Of a stretch of DNA of 43,690 bases, positions 23,868 to 30,436 are shown one piece after another. The stretch is from a virus: IMG/VR virus record IMGVR_UViG_3300037628_000166, positions 1 through 43,690 of that record. The stretch is one strand, 5' to 3'. Each line of letters begins with the position of its first letter. The stretch's first letter is position 1. The notes beneath the pieces were generated by a model that was not told where the DNA came from, did not search any database, and worked only from the letters and a program-made list of their open reading frames with translations. The position numbers and the translations under genes were made by a program.

Positions 23868-24183
23868 AGTCGATCTCGGTGGCTGTGGTATCGAACCTGT
23901 ACAGCTTGGAGCCAGCCCTTCGGTAGTGTTCCAGGATCCACTGGAATCCCTGGTACTCCCAGGCATCCTCGATCTGCCCATCTGATGCTTCGTCGATCAG
24001 GACTTGGAAACTTTTCTTGTCTCGCATCGCCTGTGTCATCGAACTGCCAAGGCAGGAGTACATGGCTGCGGTCGCCATGCCTCCCAAGTAGATGGTGTTC
24101 ATCTGACCAGGACCGTCACGATAGCGGACTGCTCGCTTCATCTCAGCTCGCAGCTTGTCTACTTCTGCTCTGGATCTGCTCAT
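23866..24183 (-). CDS. Hypothetical phage protein
   Basis: 105 residues. MSRSRAEVDKLRAEMKRAVRYRDGPGQ, then IYLGGMATAAMYSCLGSSM, DKKSFQVLIDEASDG and a C-terminal WILEHYRRAGSKLYRF. Mixed helix with a basic start; no family recognised. It is the last gene of the leftward unit that starts near 26978; its TAA lies in the terminator. Confidence 0.7.
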   Translation of the reverse strand: MSRSRAEVDKLRAEMKRAVRYRDGPGQMNTIYLGGMATAAMYSCLGSSMTQAMRDKKSFQVLIDEASDGQIEDAWEYQGFQWILEHYRRAGSKLYRFDTTATEID

Positions 24184-24200
24184 GCTATTTCTCCTGTCAC

Positions 24201-24434
24201 TCAGCTATGCGTGTGACCGTCTTTCTCGATGCCCAGCCACATGCCACACCATGGAACCAGTGCGGCACCGTATCCGCCAAGCTCAGGTATCACGGTCCTG
24301 CGAAATTCGCGATAGGTCATGGGCCTGTCTCCCTGGTGCCAGATGAGAGCAGCGCCACTCCCACCACGATACAGGGGCTTGCGATCAAACACGGCTTTGA
24401 GTGCTGTGCGCTGATCTTTGGTTAAGTGCTTCAT
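24201..24434 (-). CDS. Small conserved phage protein
   Basis: 77 residues: MKHLTKDQRTALKAVFDR.P, then YREFRRTVIPELG, and an end with PWCGMWLGIEKDGHTH. The start pattern LTxDQRxALKxVFxR and the terminal W.GMWLGIE.DG recur in phage proteins of this size. ATG 24434 overlaps the upstream stop. Function unknown. Confidence 0.8.
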   Translation of the reverse strand: MKHLTKDQRTALKAVFDRKPLYRGGSGAALIWHQGDRPMTYREFRRTVIPELGGYGAALVPWCGMWLGIEKDGHTHS

Positions 24435-24763
24435 GCTGCTTCTCCGTGATACTTCGGATGGCAGTACAGATTGCTCCTGCCATCACGTTGCCAGTTAGAA
24501 AACCGGATCCTGACAATGCAGTGATCGAGCATTGCTGGACCTCCCAGGGATCGAGCGTTATGGATGAGCAGAGGAACCTTGACCGGGCCCATTGAGCGAC
24601 CGATTCTGCCGGTCACATCGTACTCATCATTCCAGTCTTGACCGACGAGCGTATTGCCGTAGTGGACACGGATGCGCCACTGCTTGGCACGAGCCTCCTC
24701 CAGGACATCGATGACATCCTGGGGAGTCTTCTCGTGGTAGTGGGTGCCGTTGATGACTGGCAT
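24431..24763 (-). CDS. Conserved phage protein
   Basis: 110 residues from ATG 24763, in a TGATG overlap with the upstream stop. Starts MPVINGTHYHEKTPQDVIDVLEEARAKQWRIRVHYGNT, then GQDWNDEYDVTGRIGRSMG and a strand-rich end. The RIRVHYGDT-like core with DW.E...V.GxIGRS is a recurrent phage module of unknown function, strand-rich and possibly an OB- or SH3-like fold. Confidence 0.8.
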   Translation of the reverse strand: MPVINGTHYHEKTPQDVIDVLEEARAKQWRIRVHYGNTLVGQDWNDEYDVTGRIGRSMGPVKVPLLIHNARSLGGPAMLDHCIVRIRFSNWQRDGRSNLYCHPKYHGEAA

Positions 24764-25104
24764 CACGACACCCGCTTGAAGGGCTGGATGTACGCTTGGA
24801 ACTGACCCTGCTGGGTGAAGGCATAGCCGACACCTGGCTCGATCTTCTCCAGGAGCTGTGGCATCGTCAGGGAGGGCTCATCGGATCCGCCGAAACCGGA
24901 GGTATCCACGAACAGAGCCTCGCCATACGGAGTCCATCCTGGCGGCTGGTAGTCGCCCAGCATCGGGAACGGGATCGGGAATCCACGACCATTCTCCCAG
25001 GCGCTGAGATCCCGGCGTCGTACCAGGTACGGGATTCGTTTCTGTTCTGCTGCCTCCTTCGCAGCCTTGCGTTGTACAAAGTCAATCGTTTCTAGTGACA
25101 TCAT
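24763..25104 (-). CDS. Hypothetical phage protein
   Basis: 113 residues; two in-frame ATGs at 25104 and 25101. A Lys/Ala-rich helical start (FVQRKAAKEAAEQKR) leads into IPFPMLGDYQPPGWTPYGEALFVDTSGFG and LTMPQLLEKIEPGVGYAF. The PPGW....LFVD.SG.G segment is common in phage proteins of this size. Function unknown. Follows the Toprim-type gene by 6 nt. Confidence 0.75.
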   Translation of the reverse strand: MMSLETIDFVQRKAAKEAAEQKRIPYLVRRRDLSAWENGRGFPIPFPMLGDYQPPGWTPYGEALFVDTSGFGGSDEPSLTMPQLLEKIEPGVGYAFTQQGQFQAYIQPFKRVS

Positions 25105-25110
25105 GTCGTC

Positions 25111-25998
25111 TTACTCCTGTGGTATATCGTCGATTATTTCCTGGAGCTGGTCCGTATGCTCAGCCCGCTCCTGGACTTTCGCTTCCCAGAGATCTGGGTC
25201 ACGGTGTTCTTCTACATGCTTGCGGATCAGGTCGGTCATGACGCTGGGCTCCAGAGCATCCAACTCCCAGCTCTTATCTCCGTACTGCTCAGCGTATTTG
25301 GCGAACCGGCTATCTCTTATCTTGGCCGGGTTGGGCGGAGGATTGAACTCCTCGATCTGATCCCAGTTCAATGCCAGGCGCTTGACCTTCACTGCTTCCC
25401 AGCCCATGAAGATATTGAGCCTGTCCTGGTTGTCCCTGGTCATGTCAATGCCGGATGGGTCATGGTCTCCGAAGTGCAGGATCACTGTGGTCTGGTTCCG
25501 ACCAAGCTCGTAGTGCCTGGCACGTTGATAGGCTCGCCACTGCTCCGACTGAGAGACGTAACCGATGCAGGCAAAGTACGGCACATCCATCTCACGGCAG
25601 ACACCATCAATGATGCCGACCAATGCGTTCTTCTCGATCCACACCTCGACACGCTGAGCCTGGTTCTCCCACATATCAATCTCGTAGGTGTCGAGTGCAT
25701 CCTGGATAGCTTGCCGTGGATTCTCGTAGTGGTAGTTCGACTTGAGGTTCCTGGTGCGATCCTCGATCGACTGCCAGTCCACCAGGCCAGCCAGCCGGGC
25801 GTCGTTGATGATCGAGCCCAGGCGCTTGTAGGACCGCTGTGTGTTCGGTAGCAAGTCCCTGGCGACGAACTGATAGTAGAGCTGGCGCAACGTCAGGATG
25901 AATCCCTGGGTGCGATACTCCTCGATGATCAGATTGGCATCGTAGATGATGTCTATCGATGCCTGCTTGAAGTTTTTCTCTACGAAAAGTTGTTTCAT
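25111..25998 (-). CDS. Toprim-domain protein resembling topoisomerase VI-A/Spo11-type folds
   Basis: 295 residues. N-terminal winged-helix-like part with TLRQLYYQFVARDLLPNT (36-53) and LGSIINDARLAGLVDWQSIEDRTR. A central Toprim-like part has WIEKNALVGII (E122) and LHFGDHDPSGIDM (D178, D180), spaced as the Glu and DxD of Toprim domains. RLALN...Q, DSR and SWELDAL follow. This arrangement parallels archaeal TopoVI subunit A and related phage proteins. Some relatives act on DNA ends; the cleavage tyrosine of Spo11 might be one of the YY at 41-42, but that is conjecture. It is the largest gene of its leftward unit. Confidence 0.75.
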   Translation of the reverse strand: MKQLFVEKNFKQASIDIIYDANLIIEEYRTQGFILTLRQLYYQFVARDLLPNTQRSYKRLGSIINDARLAGLVDWQSIEDRTRNLKSNYHYENPRQAIQDALDTYEIDMWENQAQRVEVWIEKNALVGIIDGVCREMDVPYFACIGYVSQSEQWRAYQRARHYELGRNQTTVILHFGDHDPSGIDMTRDNQDRLNIFMGWEAVKVKRLALNWDQIEEFNPPPNPAKIRDSRFAKYAEQYGDKSWELDALEPSVMTDLIRKHVEEHRDPDLWEAKVQERAEHTDQLQEIIDDIPQE

Positions 25999-26264
25999 TA
26001 CCAGCCCTCCTTGCGGGCGTCTTCGAGGGCCTTCCGGCCAGCGTCGTTGATGCGGTCATCCCTGCATCCGGGATATTCCTTACAGTCACCTGCGGCATTG
26101 ACCGCAAGCCCTCTGAGGAAAAGTGCTGCACGACTGGATGGCGCACCATAGCCGATGCCAGGATATAAACTTCCATCCTCGCGATTGGCTGCTGCGGCCA
26201 GTTGCTTCAGCATGCTCTCGGTGAGGTTGTGTTCGGTCCAGACTCCACTCATCTTCGGTCTCAT
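25998..26264 (-). CDS. Small hypothetical phage protein
   Basis: 88 residues, starting MRPKMSGVWTEHNLTESMLKQLAAAANREDGSLYP, then a region with GAPSSRAALFLRGL and an end with DAGRKALEDARKEGW. The LTDAGRxAL-type end suggests a winged-helix or MarR-like element. It shares one base with the next gene's start and overlaps the preceding one by 4 nt. Confidence 0.75.
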   Translation of the reverse strand: MRPKMSGVWTEHNLTESMLKQLAAAANREDGSLYPGIGYGAPSSRAALFLRGLAVNAAGDCKEYPGCRDDRINDAGRKALEDARKEGW

Positions 26265-26470
26265 AACACCTCCGTATCTGAATACTCATTGCCGCGCCTG
26301 GTGAATGCTGCGATGGCTTCATCTATTTGTCGCAGCTCCGGTGTCGGTGGGCTCGCGTCTCTCACGATCAGCCTTAACGTGGTCTCCAGACCAAGCCAAT
26401 CGATCTTCTGATCGGAAGCTCTCCAGGCGCGATTGATGCGCTTGGTAATTTCTTGCTTACGTTCACTCAT
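26261..26470 (-). CDS. Small hypothetical phage protein
   Basis: 69 residues: a basic helix MSERKQEITKRINRAWRASDQKI, then LETTLRLIVRDASPPTPELRQIDEAIAAF. Mostly helical. ATG 26470 overlaps the upstream stop by 4 nt (ATGA) and its own stop overlaps the next ATG. Unknown role. Confidence 0.75.
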   Translation of the reverse strand: MSERKQEITKRINRAWRASDQKIDWLGLETTLRLIVRDASPPTPELRQIDEAIAAFTRRGNEYSDTEVL

Positions 26471-26715
26471 GAGTGTTCTCCGGAAGCTGTGAAAATGGTG
26501 AAGAACTGCGGACTCGTGCCGTATTCTTTTGTGTCTGTGACCTCATCCAAGTAGCTGAAGCAGACCGGAGTCTTTGCCCACGTTTTCCTGGTCTTGATGA
26601 AGCGAACCAGTTCAACGCCGGTCTGCCCAGTGTGGATCACTTTGAAACCTACGACTTTGTAGAGCCCATCCCATCCGGTCCATTCACTGTTGATTGCTGG
26701 CTTATTCATGCTCAT
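26467..26715 (-). CDS. Small hypothetical phage protein
   Basis: 82 residues from ATG 26715, preceded by CAGGGAGG and overlapping the upstream stop. WTGWDGLYKVVGFKVIHTGQTGVELVRF is followed by a Lys/Thr-rich part and FFTIFTASGEHS. Strand-rich, perhaps a small barrel. No family recognised. Confidence 0.7.
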   Translation of the reverse strand: MSMNKPAINSEWTGWDGLYKVVGFKVIHTGQTGVELVRFIKTRKTWAKTPVCFSYLDEVTDTKEYGTSPQFFTIFTASGEHS

Positions 26716-26978
26716 GAGATTGCCTCCCTGGCTTTGGCCAGCCATGTCCTGGCAGCCTTGGTGGATCCAGTCCGCCTGGCGATGCCGCCGAACTTCGACA
26801 GCCCTTTCTTCAGGTCCATCGCAGGCTTCATGAATTGCTCCTCGATGAGCGGTCTTGTCCGCTCTACCAGGCCACGAGAAGTGATCATGATGACGTGGAG
26901 ACTGCGAGCAGTCGGAACGACCAGGCAGGTCTTCACGTCCTGATCGATGGTGTGGTAGTAGTAAATTCCCGGTTCCAT
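26712..26978 (-). CDS. Hypothetical protein, first gene of leftward unit
   Basis: 88 residues from ATG 26978, preceded by TTGGAG; in-frame sequence further upstream is promoter DNA. Begins MEPGIYYYHTIDQDVKTCLVV, then HVIMITSRGLVERTRPLIEEQF, and a basic helical C-terminus with a FGGIARRTGS turn. Unknown function. Promoter F (TATAAT) lies about 30 nt upstream. Confidence 0.75.
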   Translation of the reverse strand: MEPGIYYYHTIDQDVKTCLVVPTARSLHVIMITSRGLVERTRPLIEEQFMKPAMDLKKGLSKFGGIARRTGSTKAARTWLAKAREAIS

Positions 26979-26992
26979 AATGACTCCAATTA

Positions 26993-27037
26993 CTGTACCC
27001 GAATGATCATTATACAGGAAAGACAACCACATGACAT
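26993..27037 (-). promoter_or_regulatory. Leftward promoter F (consensus TATAAT) with GGGTACAG
   Basis: Minus strand: ATGTCA (27037-27032), 17 nt, a perfect TATAAT (27014-27009), then GATCATTC and GGGTACAG (27000-26993). The -35 is weaker than in the other copies, but the -10 and the start-site motif are strong. Confidence 0.65.
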
Positions 27038-27105
27038 CTCGACAAGATCACAAAACGGCAAAACTGGTGCTGGAGCCCTTTGGTGGCGTAGCCGGATTGG
27101 CCTGA
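27031..27105 (+). CDS. 24-codon ORF, possible remnant of a Cro-like gene
   Basis: ATG 27031 follows AGGAAAG at good spacing. The peptide MTSRQDHKTAKLVLEPFGGV then AGLA ends at TGA. F-G-G-V-A-G-L-A resembles the first helix-turn of small Cro/C1-type DNA-binding proteins, which would continue further. It may be a truncated remnant, a short peptide gene or chance. Confidence 0.25.
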   Translation: MTSRQDHKTAKLVLEPFGGVAGLA

Positions 27106-27144
27106 AACTTTTTTTTCGAGATGATTTTGGCAGCGATGCTGATT

Positions 27145-27181
27145 GACCGCAGTTGCGGTCGTTGCCACCGCAGTTGCGGTG
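27145..27181. promoter_or_regulatory. Pair of 16-bp palindromes, operator candidates
   Basis: GACCGCA-GT-TGCGGTC (27145-27160) and CACCGCA-GT-TGCGGTG (27166-27181) share the core ACCGCAGTTGCGGT. Their centres are 21 bp apart, two helical turns. They sit in a 218-bp gene-free stretch between promoter F and the terminator of the DUF932 gene. The rest of the stretch (27106-27144, 27182-27205) holds a T8 run and nothing else I can name. Confidence 0.6.
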
Positions 27182-27205
27182 AAATTTGCATTCAGATCTG
27201 CTAAT

Positions 27206-27229
27206 AAAAAAGGGGCCCGAAGGCCCCTT
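27206..27229 (-). terminator. Intrinsic terminator of the DUF932 gene
   Basis: Minus strand GGGGCC-TTCG-GGCCCC followed by six T. The same hairpin and A/T run occurs at 28981-29002. Confidence 0.85.
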
Positions 27230-27250
27230 CCGGTGCGGGTACACCTGGAG

Positions 27251-28378
27251 TCAGGCGGCAATCTTCTCCGCCTGTACGAACCTGTTCCATTGAATCTGGT
27301 TCAGGTCGATGACGTTGGCACCGACATTTTCCAGCTCGCAGGACCGCTCATACGTGGTCGCTTCTTTGTTCGCAACCTGGGTGATGGCAGATGCCAGGCC
27401 CCATTGCGAGTAGTCGCGATCTTCGATGAACGTAGTGAGGATGGATTCTTTCTCATCCTCACGCAGATCCAGCTCTTTCACTGCCAAGTCAACTGCACCG
27501 ATCGGGCTTTGGACATCGCCAGTCTCGGTCGTGGCACGAAGGCGAGTGACCATCTTCTGAGCGAACTCAGGATTGGCCAGCGCGGTCATGACATCGGATA
27601 CCTGGCTGATGATTGCCTTGTCTTCCAGCTCACGAGACTGGTCAGACAGTACCTCGAAGTCCACGCCTTCGATCAGTCGGCCACCAAGATGGGTGCGCTT
27701 GAAGCTGAACGCTTCGATCTGGCCGAAGACGCAGCCGTTCAAGCAGTAACCATCGTAGAAGAAGCCTTCGATCGCCAAGGTGCCCTGACCAGTTTCCGAA
27801 TTGGACATGCGGAATCCTGGGCGGATGATCCTGGTGGATCCATCCTTGGTGCGCGAAGTAACTTCGTGGGCCAGCTCATCGCCAGTGAACAAGACCTTCA
27901 TGTGCATCTTATTCTCACCGACATTGGTGCTGAGCAGTTGAGTTTCCAACTCGCCCTTGACGATCGCCGGAAGCGTTTGCTCCAGGACATCGTTGTTGTC
28001 CAGGCGCAGGTAGCGATCAGACAAAAAGGCGCGAAGGGTGCCATCCAGGGTGCGGAACAGGCGAGATGCCGGTTCCCGCTCGAACAGAGCGTTTACCTGG
28101 TGGACGACGAGATCCCGGTGATCAGCCAACAGCCGCAAGTAGTAGCGACTGGGGATGTTCAGGCGAGCTGCGATCTGCTTGTGTGCTTGCTCCGATACAG
28201 CGAAACGCTCAAGCTCAGCAGCACCATCCTTCAACATCACAACGGCAACTTTGTTCGGGAGATCTTCAGCTTCGACCATGCGTACATTGTCTTCGGTCGA
28301 AGTCGTGAAGTCTCTCTTGACAGAGTTTTGCCGCTGGACTTCCGAGAGTAATGCTTCAAGTGACATTCCAGCTTTCAT
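27251..28378 (-). CDS. DUF932-type phage protein
   Basis: 375 residues. Features of this family: LEALLSEVQRQNSVKRDF near the start, FAVSEQAHKQIAARLNIPSRYYLRLL, GTLRAFLSDRYLRLDNNDVL, and a later GFRMSNSETGQGTLAIEGF segment with FKRTHLGG. DUF932 proteins occur in phages and plasmids, often highly expressed early; their biochemical role is unknown. The ATG is preceded by AGGAGG inside a hairpin (see 28382-28403), and the gene ends just before a strong terminator. A large antisense frame over this gene is a shadow. Confidence 0.8.
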   Translation of the reverse strand: MKAGMSLEALLSEVQRQNSVKRDFTTSTEDNVRMVEAEDLPNKVAVVMLKDGAAELERFAVSEQAHKQIAARLNIPSRYYLRLLADHRDLVVHQVNALFEREPASRLFRTLDGTLRAFLSDRYLRLDNNDVLEQTLPAIVKGELETQLLSTNVGENKMHMKVLFTGDELAHEVTSRTKDGSTRIIRPGFRMSNSETGQGTLAIEGFFYDGYCLNGCVFGQIEAFSFKRTHLGGRLIEGVDFEVLSDQSRELEDKAIISQVSDVMTALANPEFAQKMVTRLRATTETGDVQSPIGAVDLAVKELDLREDEKESILTTFIEDRDYSQWGLASAITQVANKEATTYERSCELENVGANVIDLNQIQWNRFVQAEKIAA

Positions 28379-28381
28379 AAT

Positions 28382-28403
28382 TCAATCCTCCTATATGGAT
28401 TGA
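28382..28403 (-). promoter_or_regulatory. Hairpin sequestering the DUF932 Shine-Dalgarno, CsrA-site candidate
   Basis: On the minus-strand RNA, TCAATCC and GGATTGA pair (7 bp) around the loop ATATAGGA. The Shine-Dalgarno AGGAGG spans loop and stem, 7 nt before the ATG. A GGA in a hairpin loop over a ribosome binding site is the classic CsrA target layout. Two more hairpins precede it: AGTGC/GCACT (about 28406-28421) and GGGCAC/GTGCCC (28427-28446). Confidence 0.55.
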
Positions 28404-28458
28404 GCAGTGCGATATTGCACTCAGAGGGGCACTGGCGAGAGTGCCCTACTGGCTGCAT

Positions 28459-28902
28459 TTACCAGGATGCGACGTAGGTGAATCCACCAACGGTGGTCTG
28501 ATGCCGCCAGGCACCGACGATGCCGGAGTTCGGCATTTCGTACTCGATGCGGCACCTGGTTGGTGTGGTCTTGACGACCATGCACTCGCGCACTGCCTGG
28601 TTGATAAACTGATCGAACTCGTTGCTGCATTCGTCGGTGCGGCTGCCATCGAAGAAAGCGGCGATCGTGTTGACGACCCTCTCGCGAGGCACGTTGTAGA
28701 GCGTGTCGCCTTCGGTGGTGCGAAGATCGACCTTGCTGTCAGAGAACGAGAGATTGAAAGTGCCAGGCTTGTGCCGTGGTCCGGAATTTTGACGGATGGC
28801 GACGATGCGGCCAACCTTCGGGCCGATCGCGATCCTGGGACTGACATGAACTGGCCCACCTGGGCTGGCTGCTGCGAGTGCTTCTACGATGTTGTGGAAC
28901 AT
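28459..28902 (-). CDS. Hypothetical phage protein
   Basis: 147 residues from ATG 28902, preceded by TGGAG. MFHNIVEALAAASPGGPVHV, then a strand-rich part (IGPKVGRIVAIRQN, GTFNLSFSDSKVDLRTTEGDTLYNVPRERVVNTIAAFF) and an end with CRIEYEMPNSGIVGAWRHQTTVGGFTYVASW. No family recognised. It is the first gene after promoter B and is separated from the DUF932 gene by three potential hairpins, which may tune read-through. Confidence 0.75.
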   Translation of the reverse strand: MFHNIVEALAAASPGGPVHVSPRIAIGPKVGRIVAIRQNSGPRHKPGTFNLSFSDSKVDLRTTEGDTLYNVPRERVVNTIAAFFDGSRTDECSNEFDQFINQAVRECMVVKTTPTRCRIEYEMPNSGIVGAWRHQTTVGGFTYVASW

Positions 28903-28920
28903 ATTTGACTCCATTGATTG

Positions 28921-28965
28921 ACTGTACCCAGGATCGATTAGGCCACAGTGACCACAGGATTGCAA
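28921..28965 (-). promoter_or_regulatory. Leftward promoter B
   Basis: Minus strand: TTGCAA (28965-28960), 17 nt, CCTAAT (28942-28937), 5 nt, CTGGGTACAGT (28931-28921). The spacer starts TCCTGTGGTCA, nearly the same as in promoter C. Confidence 0.65.
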
Positions 28966-28980
28966 GGGGAATTTGACAAT

Positions 28981-29002
28981 AAAAAAGGGGCCCGAAGGCC
29001 CC
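28981..29002 (-). terminator. Intrinsic terminator (repeat of 27206-27229)
   Basis: Minus strand GGGGCC-TTCG-GGCCCC with six T. It ends the short unit of two small genes at 29022-29313 and insulates promoter B. A second hairpin GCGCTA/TAGCGC (29014-29030) overlaps the stop codon. Confidence 0.85.
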
Positions 29003-29021
29003 TGGAGAGAAATGGCGCTAT

Positions 29022-29162
29022 TTAGTAGCGCAGAAATTTGAAGGGTTTGCCGTTTTTGTAGATCGTGACGCTACGGCCCAGATCAACGCTTAACTGCTTG
29101 GCAACACCCAGGATGACCCAGAAATCTGGGTATTGGTCTCCCTCACCATCGATCGTGAACAT
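29022..29162 (-). CDS. Small hypothetical phage protein
   Basis: 46 residues: MFTIDGEGDQYPDFWVILGV, then LSVDLGRSVTIYKNGKPFKFLRY. ATG 29162 follows AGAGGAAGAAGACG and lies inside the end of the upstream gene (20-nt overlap). It is strand-rich and short. No family recognised. Confidence 0.65.
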   Translation of the reverse strand: MFTIDGEGDQYPDFWVILGVAKQLSVDLGRSVTIYKNGKPFKFLRY

Positions 29163-29313
29163 CGTCTTCTTCCTCTGTATCCCTTACGAGGCCAAGGTTC
29201 TGGCGTATGTCAGCGATGGTGGCTTTGAAGCCGCCGCGCTTTATAACAACATACGCGGAGGCGGCGAGGTCGAGCGTGACGTAAATCACAGCGATTGCAC
29301 AAAAGATTTCCAT
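29143..29313 (-). CDS. Small single-pass membrane protein
   Basis: 56 residues. Hydrophobic segment IFCAIAVIYVTLDLAASAYVVI (about 3-24; contains one Asp), then a basic RGGFKATIADIRQ and an acidic end DTEEEDDVHD. GGAG at good distance before ATG 29313. It is the first gene after promoter C. Perhaps it acts on the host membrane early in infection; unproven. Confidence 0.7.
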   Translation of the reverse strand: MEIFCAIAVIYVTLDLAASAYVVIKRGGFKATIADIRQNLGLVRDTEEEDDVHDRW

Positions 29314-29330
29314 GTCTTACTCCTTGACTG

Positions 29331-29375
29331 AATGTACCCAGGTGAGACAATAGAGCATTGACTACAGGATTGCAA
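29331..29375 (-). promoter_or_regulatory. Leftward promoter C
   Basis: Minus strand: TTGCAA (29375-29370), 17 nt, TATTGT (29352-29347), 5 nt, CTGGGTACATT (29341-29331). From TTGCAA to CTGGGTACA the spacing is the same as in promoter B. Confidence 0.7.
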
Positions 29376-29407
29376 GGACCAGGGTCATTAAAGTAATTAG
29401 AGGAATT

Positions 29408-29596
29408 GTGATTGCAGACAGGATGTCATTCAGAGTGGCAACTGAGGAGTTCAGGAAGCGTGACTTCGGAATGACCAGGCTGGACACAGCCAGGAAGCTC
29501 CTCGATGAATATCTACATCTAAAAGTGGAGGGCATGGCGACCATGCAAGTGATCCCATTGGGTGATGTGTGCGAGGTCCGATTGCGTTCGGAATGA
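29408..29596 (+). CDS. Small hypothetical protein before terS
   Basis: 62 residues from GTG 29408, which follows AGAGGA; an ATG at 29423 is the alternative start. Charged and helical: FRVATEEFRKRDFGMTRLDTARKLLDEYLHL, then MATMQVIPLGDVCEVRLRSE. First gene of the rightward late region. It overlaps the next start (ATGA). Unknown role. Confidence 0.65.
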   Translation: MIADRMSFRVATEEFRKRDFGMTRLDTARKLLDEYLHLKVEGMATMQVIPLGDVCEVRLRSE

Positions 29597-29760
29597 GACA
29601 GGTGAAAGTGTACCGACCATGCAGGTATCATAAGAGCCATCCGACACATCCTCGGTGGGCCGATTGCGGCTGCCGGGAGACAATGGAGTATGTGCGTGAG
29701 CGCCCCAGCGGAAGCAATCGAAGTAATCCCAGGCAACACCAGAGGCTGGCCACGAACTAA
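29593..29760 (+). CDS. Small Cys/His-rich protein overlapping terS
   Basis: 55 residues starting in an ATGA overlap. CRYHKSHPTHPRWADCGC contains Cys and His in a possible zinc-knuckle arrangement; the C-terminal half is Arg/Asn/Ser-rich and overlaps terS by 71 nt. The overlap limits confidence. Confidence 0.5.
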   Translation: MRQVKVYRPCRYHKSHPTHPRWADCGCRETMEYVRERPSGSNRSNPRQHQRLATN

Positions 29761-30379
29761 ACTGCAACTGGACTTTGCTCTGAACGTAGTTCAAGAGGCA
29801 ATGAATCCACATGCGGCAATGATCGCTGCTGGCTACGCCAAGAACAGCTCGAAGGTTAGATCTCACGAGCTGGCTGCCAATCTTCGACCGTTCATGGCAT
29901 TTCTCCAGGAGAAAAAGAATGAGGTGGCGGCGATCCACTACGATGCGACGACGACCAGGATCCTGCATGAGATGTCAGCGATCGGTCTTCAGAACATCAA
30001 GGATTACATCCGAGTCGTGAAGGTGGATAAAGTGCTGCATCTTATCGGTAGGCCGGTAAACGAGCTGACTGATTCCCAGGCTTTGGCTGTTGCATCCTGG
30101 GAGAGCCATCTGATCCAGACGGATGATGGCCCTGATTTCGATTTCAAATATGTGCTGCATGACAAGGCCAGTGCCCTGGTAAACCTGGGTCGGCACCTGG
30201 GCATGTTCTCAGAGAAGCTGATGCTGGATCTCAATATGCGTCAGAGCCAGGCGAGATCCCTGGACTTCAGCGCCTTGCCGCAAGACGAATTGGAGCTTGT
30301 CATCAAGACCCTGGAAGGTATTCAGCAGAAAGCCTCGAAGGCCAGAGCAATCGAAGGGGAATCGCACCGAGTCGATTGA
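29690..30379 (+). CDS. Terminase small subunit
   Basis: 229 residues. After a 20-residue lead, LQLDFALNVVQEAMNPHAAMIAAGYAKNSSKVRSHELAAN is the helix-turn-helix of phage small terminases (the AxxxAGYxxxSxxxxAxxLL pattern). Then comes a long helical core with DYIRVV, HDKASALVNLGRHLGMF and a C-terminal LDFSALPQDELELVIKTLEG. It recognises the packaging site and hands DNA to the large subunit. Unusually, the large subunit gene is about 9 kb downstream. Confidence 0.85.
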   Translation: MCVSAPAEAIEVIPGNTRGWPRTKLQLDFALNVVQEAMNPHAAMIAAGYAKNSSKVRSHELAANLRPFMAFLQEKKNEVAAIHYDATTTRILHEMSAIGLQNIKDYIRVVKVDKVLHLIGRPVNELTDSQALAVASWESHLIQTDDGPDFDFKYVLHDKASALVNLGRHLGMFSEKLMLDLNMRQSQARSLDFSALPQDELELVIKTLEGIQQKASKARAIEGESHRVD

Positions 30380-30436
30380 GATTTCTGCCTTTTTATCGTA
30401 GTCTTTCGCTGAGGGTATAGTCATCAAGGAGCAGCC

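Noticed and set aside
27143-28351. 402-codon plus-strand frame
   Set aside because: Exactly antisense to the DUF932-type gene, which has a family pattern, a binding site and a terminator.
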